From UBA10347 sp905182135 (GTDB lineage: Bacteria > Actinomycetota > Acidimicrobiia > Acidimicrobiales > UBA10347): DNA of 64,000 bases. The position numbers and the translations under genes were made by a program. The DNA lies in NCBI GenBank assembly GCA_963925805.1, contig CAWUSE010000016.1:1-64000 (forward strand). Direction: 5' to 3'. Below the pieces are notes generated by a model that had not been told where the DNA came from, made no database searches, and saw nothing but the letters and a program-made list of their open reading frames with translations. Positions 1 to 9,059 of the stretch are shown piece by piece (the stretch's first letter is position 1; each line of letters starts with the position of its first letter).

Positions 1-48
1 CCCAGTGGCAAGATTCAGAAATTCCAACTTCGCTCTCTTGTGCTGTAG
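1..48 (+). CDS. 3' end of an AMP-dependent acyl-CoA synthetase (partial)
   Basis: The first 48 bases read in frame as a tail with the A10-like motif PSGKIQKFQLR and then a TAG stop. In acyl-CoA synthetases this motif carries the C-terminal catalytic lysine of the adenylation domain. The rest of the gene lies outside the window, so it cannot be said whether it is intact. A separate decayed copy of the same family lies near 45.2-46.0 kb. Confidence 0.7.
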   Translation, partial: PSGKIQKFQLRSLVL

Positions 49-83
49 GTAACCACGAGTCACATGCGTCCTCACGAACTCGC

Positions 84-875
84 ATGAGCTACCTTCGGGC
101 CAGTAAATTATCCGACTATGAACTCTGTGAACCGAAGTGCGCCATGGCGCACGTAGATCCCGGTATTGTCGAGATGCCCGAAAACGAGTCGCTCGGTGCC
201 ATGCCGCCCTATCGGCGCCTCATCGATTGGATCGAGACTGAGACCGCTGGCCTGACGCCTGATCAACTCGATTTTCACGACACCAGCCCCGACAACGAGT
301 GGATGTGGTGGTCGATCCGTCGCCAGGTGTCACACATTGGTTGGGACGCACTCGTCTTCACAAGCCGACGGTGTGGCTCGCTGCTCTGGCCCAACGGCGA
401 GATGCCTCGGCCAATCGCTTGGGAAGACCACTTGATGGGCAGTCCCGAGTGCAAGTGGGATCGTGTCCTAGACGAAGATAAGTACCGCACGATTCCTGAA
501 CTCATCGCCAAGATCGACATCGGCATCGGCTGGCTCGAGCGAGTCGTTACCGAACAGCCAATCGCGGCCCTCCGTGCCGACCTGACTAGCGTTCGGGGCA
601 CCGCATTCTGGCAGTACGCGATCACCACCCTGCCGCGCGGTGCTGGCGAGGACCCTGAGCGCAGCGGCTATCTCCGTTACTCGCTCGAAGGATCACTCTG
701 GATGGTCTTCTACGAGATGCTTACCCACGTCCGCTCCATTCAGCGACTCAAGCAGCACCAAGGTCTCTCTCTTGCGCAGGACCTTCCGCGAGTTGGCTAC
801 CTACGCCTGCCCGAGTACTGGGGTGATACCAACCGCAACGGCCCCGGAATGGAACGTTTTAAGATCGACAGTTAA
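84..875 (+). CDS. DinB-like four-helix protein
   Basis: The 263-residue product resembles the DinB/DUF664 superfamily, small helical-bundle proteins often with a metal site, of mostly unknown reaction. Visible cues are the tryptophan-rich opening (NEWMWWSIRRQVSHIGWDAL) and a closing helix with LEGSLWMVFYEMLTHVRSIQRLKQHQG, where the spaced histidines match the DinB pattern. The true start is uncertain: in-frame ATGs at 144 and 174 are also possible, and the 30 residues before the second look poorly conserved in character. The gene ends convergently, overlapping the end of a second DinB-like reading frame by 4 bases. Confident on fold family, not on function. Confidence 0.6.
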   Translation: MSYLRASKLSDYELCEPKCAMAHVDPGIVEMPENESLGAMPPYRRLIDWIETETAGLTPDQLDFHDTSPDNEWMWWSIRRQVSHIGWDALVFTSRRCGSLLWPNGEMPRPIAWEDHLMGSPECKWDRVLDEDKYRTIPELIAKIDIGIGWLERVVTEQPIAALRADLTSVRGTAFWQYAITTLPRGAGEDPERSGYLRYSLEGSLWMVFYEMLTHVRSIQRLKQHQGLSLAQDLPRVGYLRLPEYWGDTNRNGPGMERFKIDS

Positions 876-1203
876 GCCGTCAAAGCGTCCCTCATGGTTG
901 GGCTCATGTGGGGCAGGTATGTGCGCTTCAGCGCACCGAGAATCTGTTGCAGATGGTCCTGATCATGAAACGGCCACTCGTGCACGAAATCATTGGCCTC
1001 GAATCGGCGGCCGTCATATGATGCCGACTTGGCTAGGTCAACCAGGCTCAGGTCGCGCAGCAATGTAGCCTTGGCGTGCATCGCCAACATCTCTTGGTCA
1101 AAGGGAGCAAGCATCGCTCGTAACACACCAGGAACGCTCTGCAGAGTGTCGGCAATCTGATTGACATCGATCGTGGGCTGTTCCGCTCTATTCCAAACTG
1201 AGC
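872..1203 (-). pseudogene. Truncated DinB-like protein (C-terminal half)
   Basis: This minus-strand frame is open from about 1203 to the stop at 872. It ends with EWPFHDQDHLQQILGALKR and YLPHM, the typical closing helix of DinB_2 proteins. The only plausible start codons are a GTG at 1126 or the ATG four codons later, giving about 84 residues, roughly half a normal DinB domain. The N-terminal half and its first histidine are missing. It may be a short gene or the remnant of a larger one; the missing start favours a remnant. It lies tail to tail with the longer DinB-like gene. Confidence 0.5.
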
Positions 1204-1350
1204 TCTGTTCCTAAACCGAAACTAGCAGCGGCGTTAACCCACAGGCCTTCTGGCATCAATGGATCCCCGCTTGTGAGGCCGTTACAGATTCCTAACGCTC
1301 GAGACTGCCGCATCGACACGACCGGTGCTCTCGCCAGCTGAGCGCTCAGG

Positions 1351-2316
1351 TCAGTTGATTGGTTGCACGAAATCATCTTCAAGGTAGATCCGAATGATGT
1401 CGTCGTAACTCGCGTCAGGCTCAAAACCAAGATCACGGGCTCGTCGGGTGTCGAACCGCTCGGGCCAACCTGCCACGATCTCGGCCACTGCCGGGTCGGC
1501 CGCCTCGACAATCAAGGCAACAGCCTCCGGTCCCGCGACGCGGCCTAAGGCCTCGATCTGCTCGCCGACAGTCACTGAGACGCCGGGCATCGTGAGATTG
1601 CGCCGCGACCCGAGGAGAGAACTGTCAAGTTCGGCGGCATGCACGATGTATTCAATCGCTGTTCGTGGGCTGCCATGGCTGTGACGCACATTCTTAGAGA
1701 CGGGAAGCTTGGCCTGTACCCCGGCCAAAGGCTCGCGGATGATGCCGCTAAAAAAACCGGAGGCGGCTGCATTCGCCAAGCCCGGCCGGACGCTAATTGT
1801 TGGGAGCCGAATACCGACACCATCGAAGAAACCGCGGCGGCTGTAGTCAGCTAAAAGCGCTTCAGCCACCATTTTTTCAGTGCCGTACGAGGTCAACGGA
1901 GTGAGATGGAAATCGTCAGGAATTGGGTCGGGGAACGGCGCTCCGAAGACTGCAATGGATGACGTGAAAACTACACGTGGCACGCCAGTAGCGAGGCGCA
2001 GTGCATCGAACAGGGCTCGAGTTCCATCAAGGTTCACCGCCATGCCCTTCTCGAAGTTAGCCTCAGCTTCGCCAGATACAACGCCGGCCAGATGGAATAT
2101 CACATCCGGCATAGTGGCCAGAAGGTCCGCTGCCACCCCAGGTTTCGTCAGGTCCGCCATGAGTGATCTACAGAACTCAGCATCGATCGGTGAGTCAACG
2201 ATGTCCACGAGATCGAGTCTGCTGATAGCGACGCCCCGCAATGTTTTCTTCTCGATGAGCCGTCGGGTAAGTTTTCGGCCGAGCATTCCGGCAGCCCCGG
2301 TGATCAGAATGTGCAT
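1351..2316 (-). CDS. denD: NAD-dependent epimerase/dehydratase, D-erythronate dehydrogenase-like
   Basis: The 321-residue extended short-chain dehydrogenase begins with the Rossmann motif ITGAAGMLGRKL (residues 5-16). It has an acidic residue ending the second strand (DLVDI) and the catalytic pair SYGTEK (Tyr-x3-Lys) after TSSIAVFG. The overall pattern, including PTISVRPG and the late SFGAPS-like segment, matches the DenD family, which oxidises D-erythronate to 2-oxo-tetronate in C4 sugar-acid catabolism. No partner kinase or decarboxylase of that pathway is visible, so the exact substrate is inferred. Length is normal. It is not tightly coupled to neighbours: 275 bases separate it from the deacylase upstream. 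Confidence 0.8.
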   Translation of the reverse strand: MHILITGAAGMLGRKLTRRLIEKKTLRGVAISRLDLVDIVDSPIDAEFCRSLMADLTKPGVAADLLATMPDVIFHLAGVVSGEAEANFEKGMAVNLDGTRALFDALRLATGVPRVVFTSSIAVFGAPFPDPIPDDFHLTPLTSYGTEKMVAEALLADYSRRGFFDGVGIRLPTISVRPGLANAAASGFFSGIIREPLAGVQAKLPVSKNVRHSHGSPRTAIEYIVHAAELDSSLLGSRRNLTMPGVSVTVGEQIEALGRVAGPEAVALIVEAADPAVAEIVAGWPERFDTRRARDLGFEPDASYDDIIRIYLEDDFVQPIN

Positions 2317-2591
2317 GCAGGAAATCTAGCCGTCAAACGCCTTCGCACCCGCCCGAGCGGGATGCCGTGCATCACGGGAAAGCGGGCCAAGATCGCTGCT
2401 GCGTCGTTGACCGGCGCTAGCCCAGTCCGCCTTCAGCTCCGACCTGGTGCAACCGGCCTTGTGGCCTTCATCATGCAACGGCGCGCTGACAGCCCCGAGA
2501 CTGCCATCAAAGTAGGGTCCACGACCAGCCCCGCTTGTCCCCGCTCCGGCTACCCGCCTAATTGAGGATTGGTCTGCGACATGGCTCTGCC

Positions 2592-4298
2592 TCAGCCGAT
2601 GCCGTTGCGTAGGAGCTTTCCAGAATGCACGTGCAGCAGTTCATCGTCAGCAATGGTCTGCTGGCCATTGACGATGACAGCTTGATAGCCACTGGCCTTC
2701 TGAATTCGGCGCCATTCGCCGCCCGGCAAGTCTTCAACTACATGGTTGGGGCCGATACTCAGATTCTCGGGGTCATACACAACCACGTCAGCAGGAACGC
2801 CCACTCGCAGCACCCCACGGTCCGTAAAGCCCGCAAGATTCGCAGGCAAAGCCGAGAGCCGACGATGCGCTTCTTCGTAGGTAATCCACTGATTATCTCG
2901 CACCTGTTCGGTCAGCGTCTCTGTTGGATAACGGCCAGCGGTCAAGAACTTGGTATGGGCTCCACCATCGCTCACGCCGAAGAGCATGTGCGGGTACTGC
3001 ACGATCTCTTTCAGAAGATCTGAGCTGCCCTGCGGTGGCGCCACGAAGAACAGCGTCTTCAGATCGTCTTGCACGGCAATATCGAGCATGGCATCCACTG
3101 GATGTTTACCGGTCGCGTCAGCAACCTGCTGAACCGACATTTCCCGGTACTGCTCGGTCCCCGCAGTGCGAGGCGACAAGACCGTCACCGTCTCAATCGG
3201 GGCGGTGGCCGTCGCTGGTAAATTGTCACGGAGCCCTGCCCTGCGATCAGGATCGGCGAGCTTGTGGCGTTTCTCATCAAGCGATCCAGTGGTTGCTTCC
3301 ATCCACGCCTCGCTGTCGTCGAACAAGTTCCAGTCTTCTAACGTGAATGTGAAACCGGCATCGCTGGTCACGCCCTGGCCGTAAACCGGAATCCCTCGTT
3401 CGCGACAACGCTCAAGCCATTCGATCTGACGGCGATGGATGTGGGGCTTTGCCTCGAAGGCCTGCACCACGTTGTGTAACAGCGGCCGCCCCGACGTCGA
3501 CGCTATCGCTTCCAAATGGGCAAGGTCGTGCTTGATGTCATGGGTCGTCAACGTCACCTGCTGCACGCCCTGATTCCTGCGGCCCAGCACCTCGGCAAAC
3601 ACCAACGCGGTCTCATCGTTCATCATGTCGGTCGGCATCGGCGTGCCGTCCCAGTCGCGCTGTACTGCGGCAGGACCTGTGGGCGGTAACCGTTGCGCCG
3701 ACCAGCCACAGCCGCCGGCATCCATCGACTCGTTCAGCATCTGAGCCAGTCGGGCGTGCTCTTCATCGGTGGGCATCCGCCCCGCTTTGGCATCGACAAG
3801 GCCTAGCACTTCGGTCAGCATCGGCCCCGCCGGGACGTATGGCAAGATGTTGATTGCCTTGGGGGTCCGATCAAGGCTGTCGAGATATTCCGGGAAGGTG
3901 ACCCAATCCCACGGCATTCCCTGCTTCATTGATTCGTATGGAATCGCTTCGACGCGGGTCATCGACTTCATGGCGTACTCACGCATGTCTTCGGCCACCG
4001 GAGCGAAACCGAAGCCGCAGTTACCAATCGCTACAGAGGTGATACCGTGCCAGCCCGACAGAGTGCAGTACGGATCCCAAAATACCTGTGCGTCATAATG
4101 CGTATGCAGGTCAACGAAACCCGGCGCTATGTGCATTCCTGACGCGTCGATAACGCTGGCGGCTGAGGACGCGTCGATGCGCCCCATCGCCACAATCTTT
4201 CCATCGTTGATCGCAACGTCGCCGCGTCGCCGCGGCGCACCCGTCCCGTCGAAAACCAGACCGTCCTTGATAACGACGTCATAGGCCTGAGTTGCCAT
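2592..4298 (-). CDS. N-acyl-D-amino-acid deacylase / amidohydrolase family 3
   Basis: The product is 568 residues from the ATG at 4298; an extension to 4385 lacks family character. It is a TIM-barrel metal hydrolase: HTHYDAQ (His65, His67, Asp69) is the first metal motif, GNCG follows near residue 98, and GVSDGGAH near the C-terminus carries the catalytic Asp. These are hallmarks of D-aminoacylases, which cleave N-acyl-D-amino acids to carboxylate and D-amino acid. The same fold includes related amidohydrolases of unknown substrate common in marine actinobacteria, so the exact substrate is uncertain. No signal peptide is visible, so it is probably cytoplasmic. It is monocistronic as far as can be seen. 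Confidence 0.85.
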   Translation of the reverse strand: MATQAYDVVIKDGLVFDGTGAPRRRGDVAINDGKIVAMGRIDASSAASVIDASGMHIAPGFVDLHTHYDAQVFWDPYCTLSGWHGITSVAIGNCGFGFAPVAEDMREYAMKSMTRVEAIPYESMKQGMPWDWVTFPEYLDSLDRTPKAINILPYVPAGPMLTEVLGLVDAKAGRMPTDEEHARLAQMLNESMDAGGCGWSAQRLPPTGPAAVQRDWDGTPMPTDMMNDETALVFAEVLGRRNQGVQQVTLTTHDIKHDLAHLEAIASTSGRPLLHNVVQAFEAKPHIHRRQIEWLERCRERGIPVYGQGVTSDAGFTFTLEDWNLFDDSEAWMEATTGSLDEKRHKLADPDRRAGLRDNLPATATAPIETVTVLSPRTAGTEQYREMSVQQVADATGKHPVDAMLDIAVQDDLKTLFFVAPPQGSSDLLKEIVQYPHMLFGVSDGGAHTKFLTAGRYPTETLTEQVRDNQWITYEEAHRRLSALPANLAGFTDRGVLRVGVPADVVVYDPENLSIGPNHVVEDLPGGEWRRIQKASGYQAVIVNGQQTIADDELLHVHSGKLLRNGIG

Positions 4299-5159
4299 TG
4301 GACACCCCCGTGTCACTCGGTGAATCTCTTTCAACATCTTCATGCTTGCGCGCCAACAAATCCAAGTCGCGCCCGCATCGCCCAACAGAAAGGCTTGCGT
4401 TCGGCTCCGTCGTTACTCTGAGTGGAACCCATCGTGTTGGCATGCTCAGCCTGACCTAGAACGTCCGAGATCGTCACGATGTGGACGGCAACCTCGATTT
4501 GTCACAACAACGGTGTCACCCCACGGCGACGCCGCGTCGCGACCAATACCAACCCAATTGCCAAGGCAATCAACCTTTAGCGTTGCTGTTCTTCGTGATC
4601 AAACGGGTACTTCTACATTTACCGGCGCGACCTCTCTGCATCAACATATTCTCCACATTGGCTTGCCGGTCAATCAGACCCATCCGACAAAATCGCCGCT
4701 AACGGACCGGTTCCCATTCCTTGTGGTGTGCACACCAGCGTTCGGCATGAAAGTGATCACCGTGTTTACGTTGGCGCGTTTCACCATCGACTGGCTTGGG
4801 CTTCTTGGGCGTGATACGGCTTTTACCAGTAGGTCGGCTCATATCTAAAACACTACGCCTGACCGCTGTCCATTGGTTAGGCCCTCTTCGTCATTTAGCG
4901 ACAGTTGCCGCCGGACTCCCGATACTGATTGGCGCCAGCAAACAAACAGCACCTTGCATGGCTTCGTCTGATCCTCAAAGGGCATCTCGCGAGACTCGTT
5001 GCCATGCCTAGGGTTTTTCGACGAACAACACACGGCACGTCAGAGACCTCACGACACATGACGTCCACGCTGTCGATGCAGTACTTGAGCCTCCTGGACT
5101 CACTCTGTACGAGTTTGATACCACGCTCGTTGAAAGCAGGCAGCCAACTCTTTAGGTTC
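4299..5159. other. 860-base gap without a convincing gene
   Basis: Open frames here have no family signature and atypical composition. Two items stand out. A 47-codon minus-strand frame lies at 4699-4842. A plus-strand tail around 5028-5155 reads like the C-terminus of a protein (LEPPGLTLYEFDTTLVES) and ends at TAG, but a TAG closes the same frame just upstream. The gap may hold decayed coding sequence like several other gaps in the window, but I could not name a parent gene. Confidence 0.4.
4699..4842 (-). CDS. Possible small basic protein, 47 residues
   Basis: ATG at 4842 to TAG at 4699 encodes a short, very basic peptide that begins MSRPTGKSRITPKKPK and contains a His/Trp/Cys-rich middle (HFHAERWCAHH). 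The codon choice looks coding-like. No clear ribosome binding site precedes it and I do not recognise the family. It could equally be a chance frame in a degenerate region. Confidence 0.25.
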   Translation of the reverse strand: MSRPTGKSRITPKKPKPVDGETRQRKHGDHFHAERWCAHHKEWEPVR

Positions 5160-6812
5160 CTATTGCATACTGCAGAAGCACGAACGCGAGATCGAAGAGT
5201 CGGCCCGAGACAGAGCTATCTTCATCTGCGGTTCGATCATCCTTGCGTCACGATCTCGACCCATCTGCGTGTAACAGTCGTGCAAACCGACAAGCGCCCA
5301 CACGTTTTGCGGGTGCTGGTTCGACCGCAGGACCGAGTCGTCCAGCCCCAAGTCTGCTTCGAACGACGCGCACGCCTCGTCGACATGGCCCTGCTCTAGC
5401 AGGAGGGCTCCGAGTGCGTGACGAGTCGGCATCATCCAGCCCCACGGCTCGTCATAGGGCAACGCATCTTCGAGTTCCACTGCACGTCGCAGGTAGCCAA
5501 AGGCCTGGTCGTGGTTTCCCTTGTGGTACTCGACCTCGCCATTCAGCACGTTGCGCGCAACATCAATGATGTCGTGACATGTCACGACATGAGTCATACG
5601 TTCTGCAGGAACCGTGGCGGCCGCTGCTTCGAACTGGGCAACAGCATCGGCTGCTTCGTCATGCATCTTGAGCGCTGCGTACGCCACGCCTTTGCCGTAC
5701 CAAGCAATCGTCGTTGTGACGCAATACATGCTTTGGTCTTCAGGTAGAGGTACGTCGATGAGTTCTTGCCATCGCCCGAAGCGCACAAGTGCATGGGTCT
5801 TCATCGACATGTAGCTCTCGATGAAGTTCGGGAACGGACCGAACCGCACGAGTTCATCGGGAATGGTCTCGTACAGCGAGTTGACCGTGTCCATTGCCTG
5901 CTCATACTGGCCGAGGAACATGGCGCCGTAGAGCTTGAAATGGTAGTTGTGCACTCGATACATCGAGTAGAAATTCATTGGCCCGTTGTCGCGCCAGAAC
6001 TTCAAGTCGGCTGTGATTCCGCTGCTGTTACCACTAACGACGTCTTGATAGTTGCCGCAGAGGACATCGATGTGGGTTGCCATGTGTTCCAGGTGCCCGG
6101 CATCGGGGACCAACCCACGCAAACCGTCAGCGGCCAACATGGCGTCTTCAGGCGTGGGCGACATCTCCATCAGGTGGACGTACAGGTGAAGTAGACCCGG
6201 ATGCAAACCGTCGCTCGAGGCGCTGTTCGCTGCAATCGCTTCTTCGAGCACCTGCTTGCATTCAAGGGTGTCGGCACGTTCGACCGGCTCACCGCTGCGA
6301 GGATCCCACATCTTCCACGGGGTGCGATTCATCATCGTCTCAACGAAGATGGTGGTTACTTCGTTGTCATCAGGAAAGGATTTGTGAACTTTGCGCATGG
6401 CGTCCGCGACGTTGTCGTTCCAGACGTACAGCGTCTCAACATCAACTCCCTCGGTCTGTGGGTACCGGTGCCACAGCGCGTCGATGACGGCGCGTTCAAC
6501 ATCGGATGCTGGGCAATCACCAGCCTTGCTTAGCCACTCCCGTGATCGGGTCAGACAGTCTGGTAATTCGCCTTCAGGGTCGAACAAGTCCCACGGTTTG
6601 TTGTAGTTGGGTCCAAGGCAATAGGCCAAGCCCCAATAGGCCATCGCACAGTTCGAGTCCGCTTCCAATGCCCGTTCGAAGCACACCATGGCTTCCTCAT
6701 GGTTGTAACCAAAGAGCCAGTTAAGCCCCCGGTCCCACCACTGCTGTGCGTCCGCCGAGTCGGTCGTAATCGCTCGGCTATGAGTACCAAGATCGTACGC
6801 GTAATCAATCAC
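5160..6812 (-). CDS. Tetratricopeptide-repeat protein
   Basis: The 550-residue protein starts at a GTG. Its N-terminal block reads as a TPR unit (WWDRGLNWLFGYNHEEAMVCFERALEAD), and helix-turn-helix repeats recur to the end (KGNHDQAFGYLRRAVELED; ALGALLLEQGHVDEACASFEADL). No signal peptide or membrane segment is seen. Homologous stand-alone TPR proteins of this length are frequent in marine bacteria, but their partners are unknown. It is transcribed alone, with 123 bases separating it from the enoyl-CoA hydratase downstream-facing start region. The repeat assignment is firm; no enzymatic role can be claimed. Confidence 0.8.
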   Translation of the reverse strand: MIDYAYDLGTHSRAITTDSADAQQWWDRGLNWLFGYNHEEAMVCFERALEADSNCAMAYWGLAYCLGPNYNKPWDLFDPEGELPDCLTRSREWLSKAGDCPASDVERAVIDALWHRYPQTEGVDVETLYVWNDNVADAMRKVHKSFPDDNEVTTIFVETMMNRTPWKMWDPRSGEPVERADTLECKQVLEEAIAANSASSDGLHPGLLHLYVHLMEMSPTPEDAMLAADGLRGLVPDAGHLEHMATHIDVLCGNYQDVVSGNSSGITADLKFWRDNGPMNFYSMYRVHNYHFKLYGAMFLGQYEQAMDTVNSLYETIPDELVRFGPFPNFIESYMSMKTHALVRFGRWQELIDVPLPEDQSMYCVTTTIAWYGKGVAYAALKMHDEAADAVAQFEAAAATVPAERMTHVVTCHDIIDVARNVLNGEVEYHKGNHDQAFGYLRRAVELEDALPYDEPWGWMMPTRHALGALLLEQGHVDEACASFEADLGLDDSVLRSNQHPQNVWALVGLHDCYTQMGRDRDARMIEPQMKIALSRADSSISRSCFCSMQ

Positions 6813-6935
6813 ATTCGTCTCCTATGCGGTGCTAGTACTACCGAAGATAGTCCATATTCTTTGAACAGTGTGCAGAGGCGCTGGCGCCGCTATCGAACAA
6901 AACCGATCTCGCCGCCGGTCGGGTCGCCTCCTATC

Positions 6936-7670
6936 TCAGGACGCATTTTTGGCAGCGTTGACACTCTCGATATACGCACTCACCCGATCGCACAGTCCAG
7001 GCCGGCCAGCGCTCGCCACCAAGGCCGCCATGTCCTCGGCGCGAGTGTCTTTCCGGGTCGCGTCGAGCATGTTTGCCAGCGCCAACGGGCTCAAAGACAT
7101 GGCGCGCTCAATCGCCTCGTCGATGATGCTGGGCCATTCATCAACATCAGCAATCCGGGTTAGCAGGCCAAGAGCGTGGGCTTCTTCAGCAGCTACGAAT
7201 CTGGTATCGATCAAAATGTCGCGAGCAGTTGCATCGCCGACCATACGAGCAAGACGCCGCGTGCCAAGGGTAATTTCGAAATTAAGGCCGGGCATCCGCA
7301 TCATCGTCGCCGGAGCAGCCACTCGCATCGTGGCAGCGCCGAGTAGATCAGCTCCCGCGCCAATCGCATAACGGTGCGCCAACGCGAGCACTATGGCAGG
7401 AGCGTGGTGTACCAACTGCAATAGATGCTCGATCCGCACGAAACGCCACAACAGATCGCCGTCACTGAGCGAGTCGATGTCGCTCAAGTCGAAGCCGGAA
7501 CAAAACGACTTGCCTTCACCCGTGAGAACAACCAAACGAGCCCCTCGAAGGTCCTCGAACGCCTGGATTAACTCCTCGACGAGGTCTGGCCCGAGCGAGT
7601 TTGCACGTTGTGGTCGATCCAATGAGAGCTTCAGCACATCGCCTGACCGCTCAACAATCAGTTCACTCAT
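6936..7670 (-). CDS. Enoyl-CoA hydratase/isomerase family protein
   Basis: The 244-residue crotonase-fold protein shows the oxyanion-hole segment GEGKSFCSGFDLSDID and the later GAGADLLGAATMRVAA. It is slightly shorter than the usual 255-265 residues. The catalytic glutamates of classical hydratases are not obvious, so isomerase or another crotonase chemistry is possible. Its ATG overlaps the TGA of the upstream CoA-transferase (ATGA), which indicates translational coupling. Together they probably activate and then process an acyl-CoA intermediate. Confidence 0.8.
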   Translation of the reverse strand: MSELIVERSGDVLKLSLDRPQRANSLGPDLVEELIQAFEDLRGARLVVLTGEGKSFCSGFDLSDIDSLSDGDLLWRFVRIEHLLQLVHHAPAIVLALAHRYAIGAGADLLGAATMRVAAPATMMRMPGLNFEITLGTRRLARMVGDATARDILIDTRFVAAEEAHALGLLTRIADVDEWPSIIDEAIERAMSLSPLALANMLDATRKDTRAEDMAALVASAGRPGLCDRVSAYIESVNAAKNAS

Positions 7671-8851
7671 CGGCGTTGCCCTCTTTCATGATCGGCCTCT
7701 AACTCGGCCAGGATTTCGGCGGTGTGATCACCCAAACCCGGAGGCGGGGTCTGGACGTTCGTTGTTTGCCCGTTGATACGCAGCGCGGGGCCAAAGGTCG
7801 TGGTCTCAACCCCGTTAGGCAGCATCAGCGGCTGGACCCAACCCATATGTTCGACCTGAGGGTCCTCGAGCGCTTCGCTATAGGTGTTAATTGGGCTGGC
7901 GGGGACGCCTGCGGCTGCAAAGGCCACCAGCCAATGGTCGACCGGTTTGGTTTTGAATATGTCCTCGAGCAAGTCGCGGAGTTCCACCTGATTGGTCGCA
8001 CGGTGTGTCGGGTTCGAGAACCGCTCTTGTTCGCACAGATCTGGCCTGTCGACGACGCCACACACCAGCTTCCAGAGATTGTTGTTACCTGCCGCCATGC
8101 CGAAATGTCCATCGGCTGCTTTGAAAGCTTGGTACGGCGCGTTACGAGGATGGGCCGACCCCAGCTTCTCGGGATCGACTCCGGTGCCGAAGTACTGGCT
8201 GGTCTGTAAAGCACCGATCGCCAACGTTGCGCCGAGCATCGCTACATCGATGTGCTGACCTACGCCAGTCACCGACCGGCTCTGCAGCGCTGAGGTGATG
8301 CCGAATGCGCCGTACAGCCCTGAAACGAAATCGCACACGGGGACACCACACTTGACAGGGCTTCCGCCAGGTTCGCCGGTCACGCTCATGACACCAGCCA
8401 TGGCCTGCATCGTAAGGTCGAAACCGCCTTCGTTCGACCGAGGTCCGCTCTGCCCGAACGCAGAGATCGAACAGAAGATCAAGGCGGGATTGACCCCTGA
8501 CATAGCGTCGTAACCCAGACCGAGCCGATCCATAACCCCGGGGCGGAAGTTCTCGATAACAACGTCGGCAGTCACTACTAGCTGCTTTGCATGAGCAACG
8601 TCGACAGGATCCTTCAAGTCCAGACAGATCGATCGCTTATTGCGATTGATCGATGCAAAGTTCTCGCTGAAGCCCTCGCTCATCGGAGGCCAGGACCGCA
8701 TCGCGTCACCAGCGGGCCGCTCGACTTTAATGACATCGGCGCCCTGGTCAGCTAGCAGCATCGCACAATACGGACCCGCTGCGACCTCACAAAACTCAAT
8801 TACCCGTAGGCCTGCGAGAGACAAAGCTTGAGAAGCTAGGGCTTCATTCAC
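7667..8851 (-). CDS. CaiB/BaiF type III CoA-transferase
   Basis: The 394-residue protein starts at GTG and opens with LAGLRVIEFCEVAAGPYCAMLLADQGADVIKVE, the family's nucleotide-like fold with the CoA-binding loop. SINRNKRSICLDLK and IENFRPGVMDRLGLGYD follow. These enzymes move CoA between carboxylic acids. One oddity: in the segment GQHIDVAMLGATL the position that is normally the acyl-anhydride-forming Asp (VDVSMLDA in two other copies here) is Gly. It overlaps the downstream hydratase by 4 bases. The family assignment is firm; activity with the missing Asp is doubtful. Confidence 0.85.
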   Translation of the reverse strand: MNEALASQALSLAGLRVIEFCEVAAGPYCAMLLADQGADVIKVERPAGDAMRSWPPMSEGFSENFASINRNKRSICLDLKDPVDVAHAKQLVVTADVVIENFRPGVMDRLGLGYDAMSGVNPALIFCSISAFGQSGPRSNEGGFDLTMQAMAGVMSVTGEPGGSPVKCGVPVCDFVSGLYGAFGITSALQSRSVTGVGQHIDVAMLGATLAIGALQTSQYFGTGVDPEKLGSAHPRNAPYQAFKAADGHFGMAAGNNNLWKLVCGVVDRPDLCEQERFSNPTHRATNQVELRDLLEDIFKTKPVDHWLVAFAAAGVPASPINTYSEALEDPQVEHMGWVQPLMLPNGVETTTFGPALRINGQTTNVQTPPPGLGDHTAEILAELEADHERGQRR

Positions 8852-9059
8852 GGCGTAGCGCAGACAGTAGATATGGCCATAAATTTTGTACCCCTCGGAT
8901 GCTGGGGCAAGCCCAGTTCGACACCAGGGAACGTATCAGTTCACCCAATTTGCCATGCTTTTCTGAAGCCTAAGTTGCCGACACCGACTAGATCGTCGCA
9001 CGAAGGCCCGAGTCACCAAGTCGTCGGTGTCCTCCTGACACGCTCCGAGTTAAACCGGG

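Noticed and set aside
4342..4848. 168-codon plus-strand frame after the D-aminoacylase
   Set aside because: No family resemblance and composition unlike the neighbouring genes.
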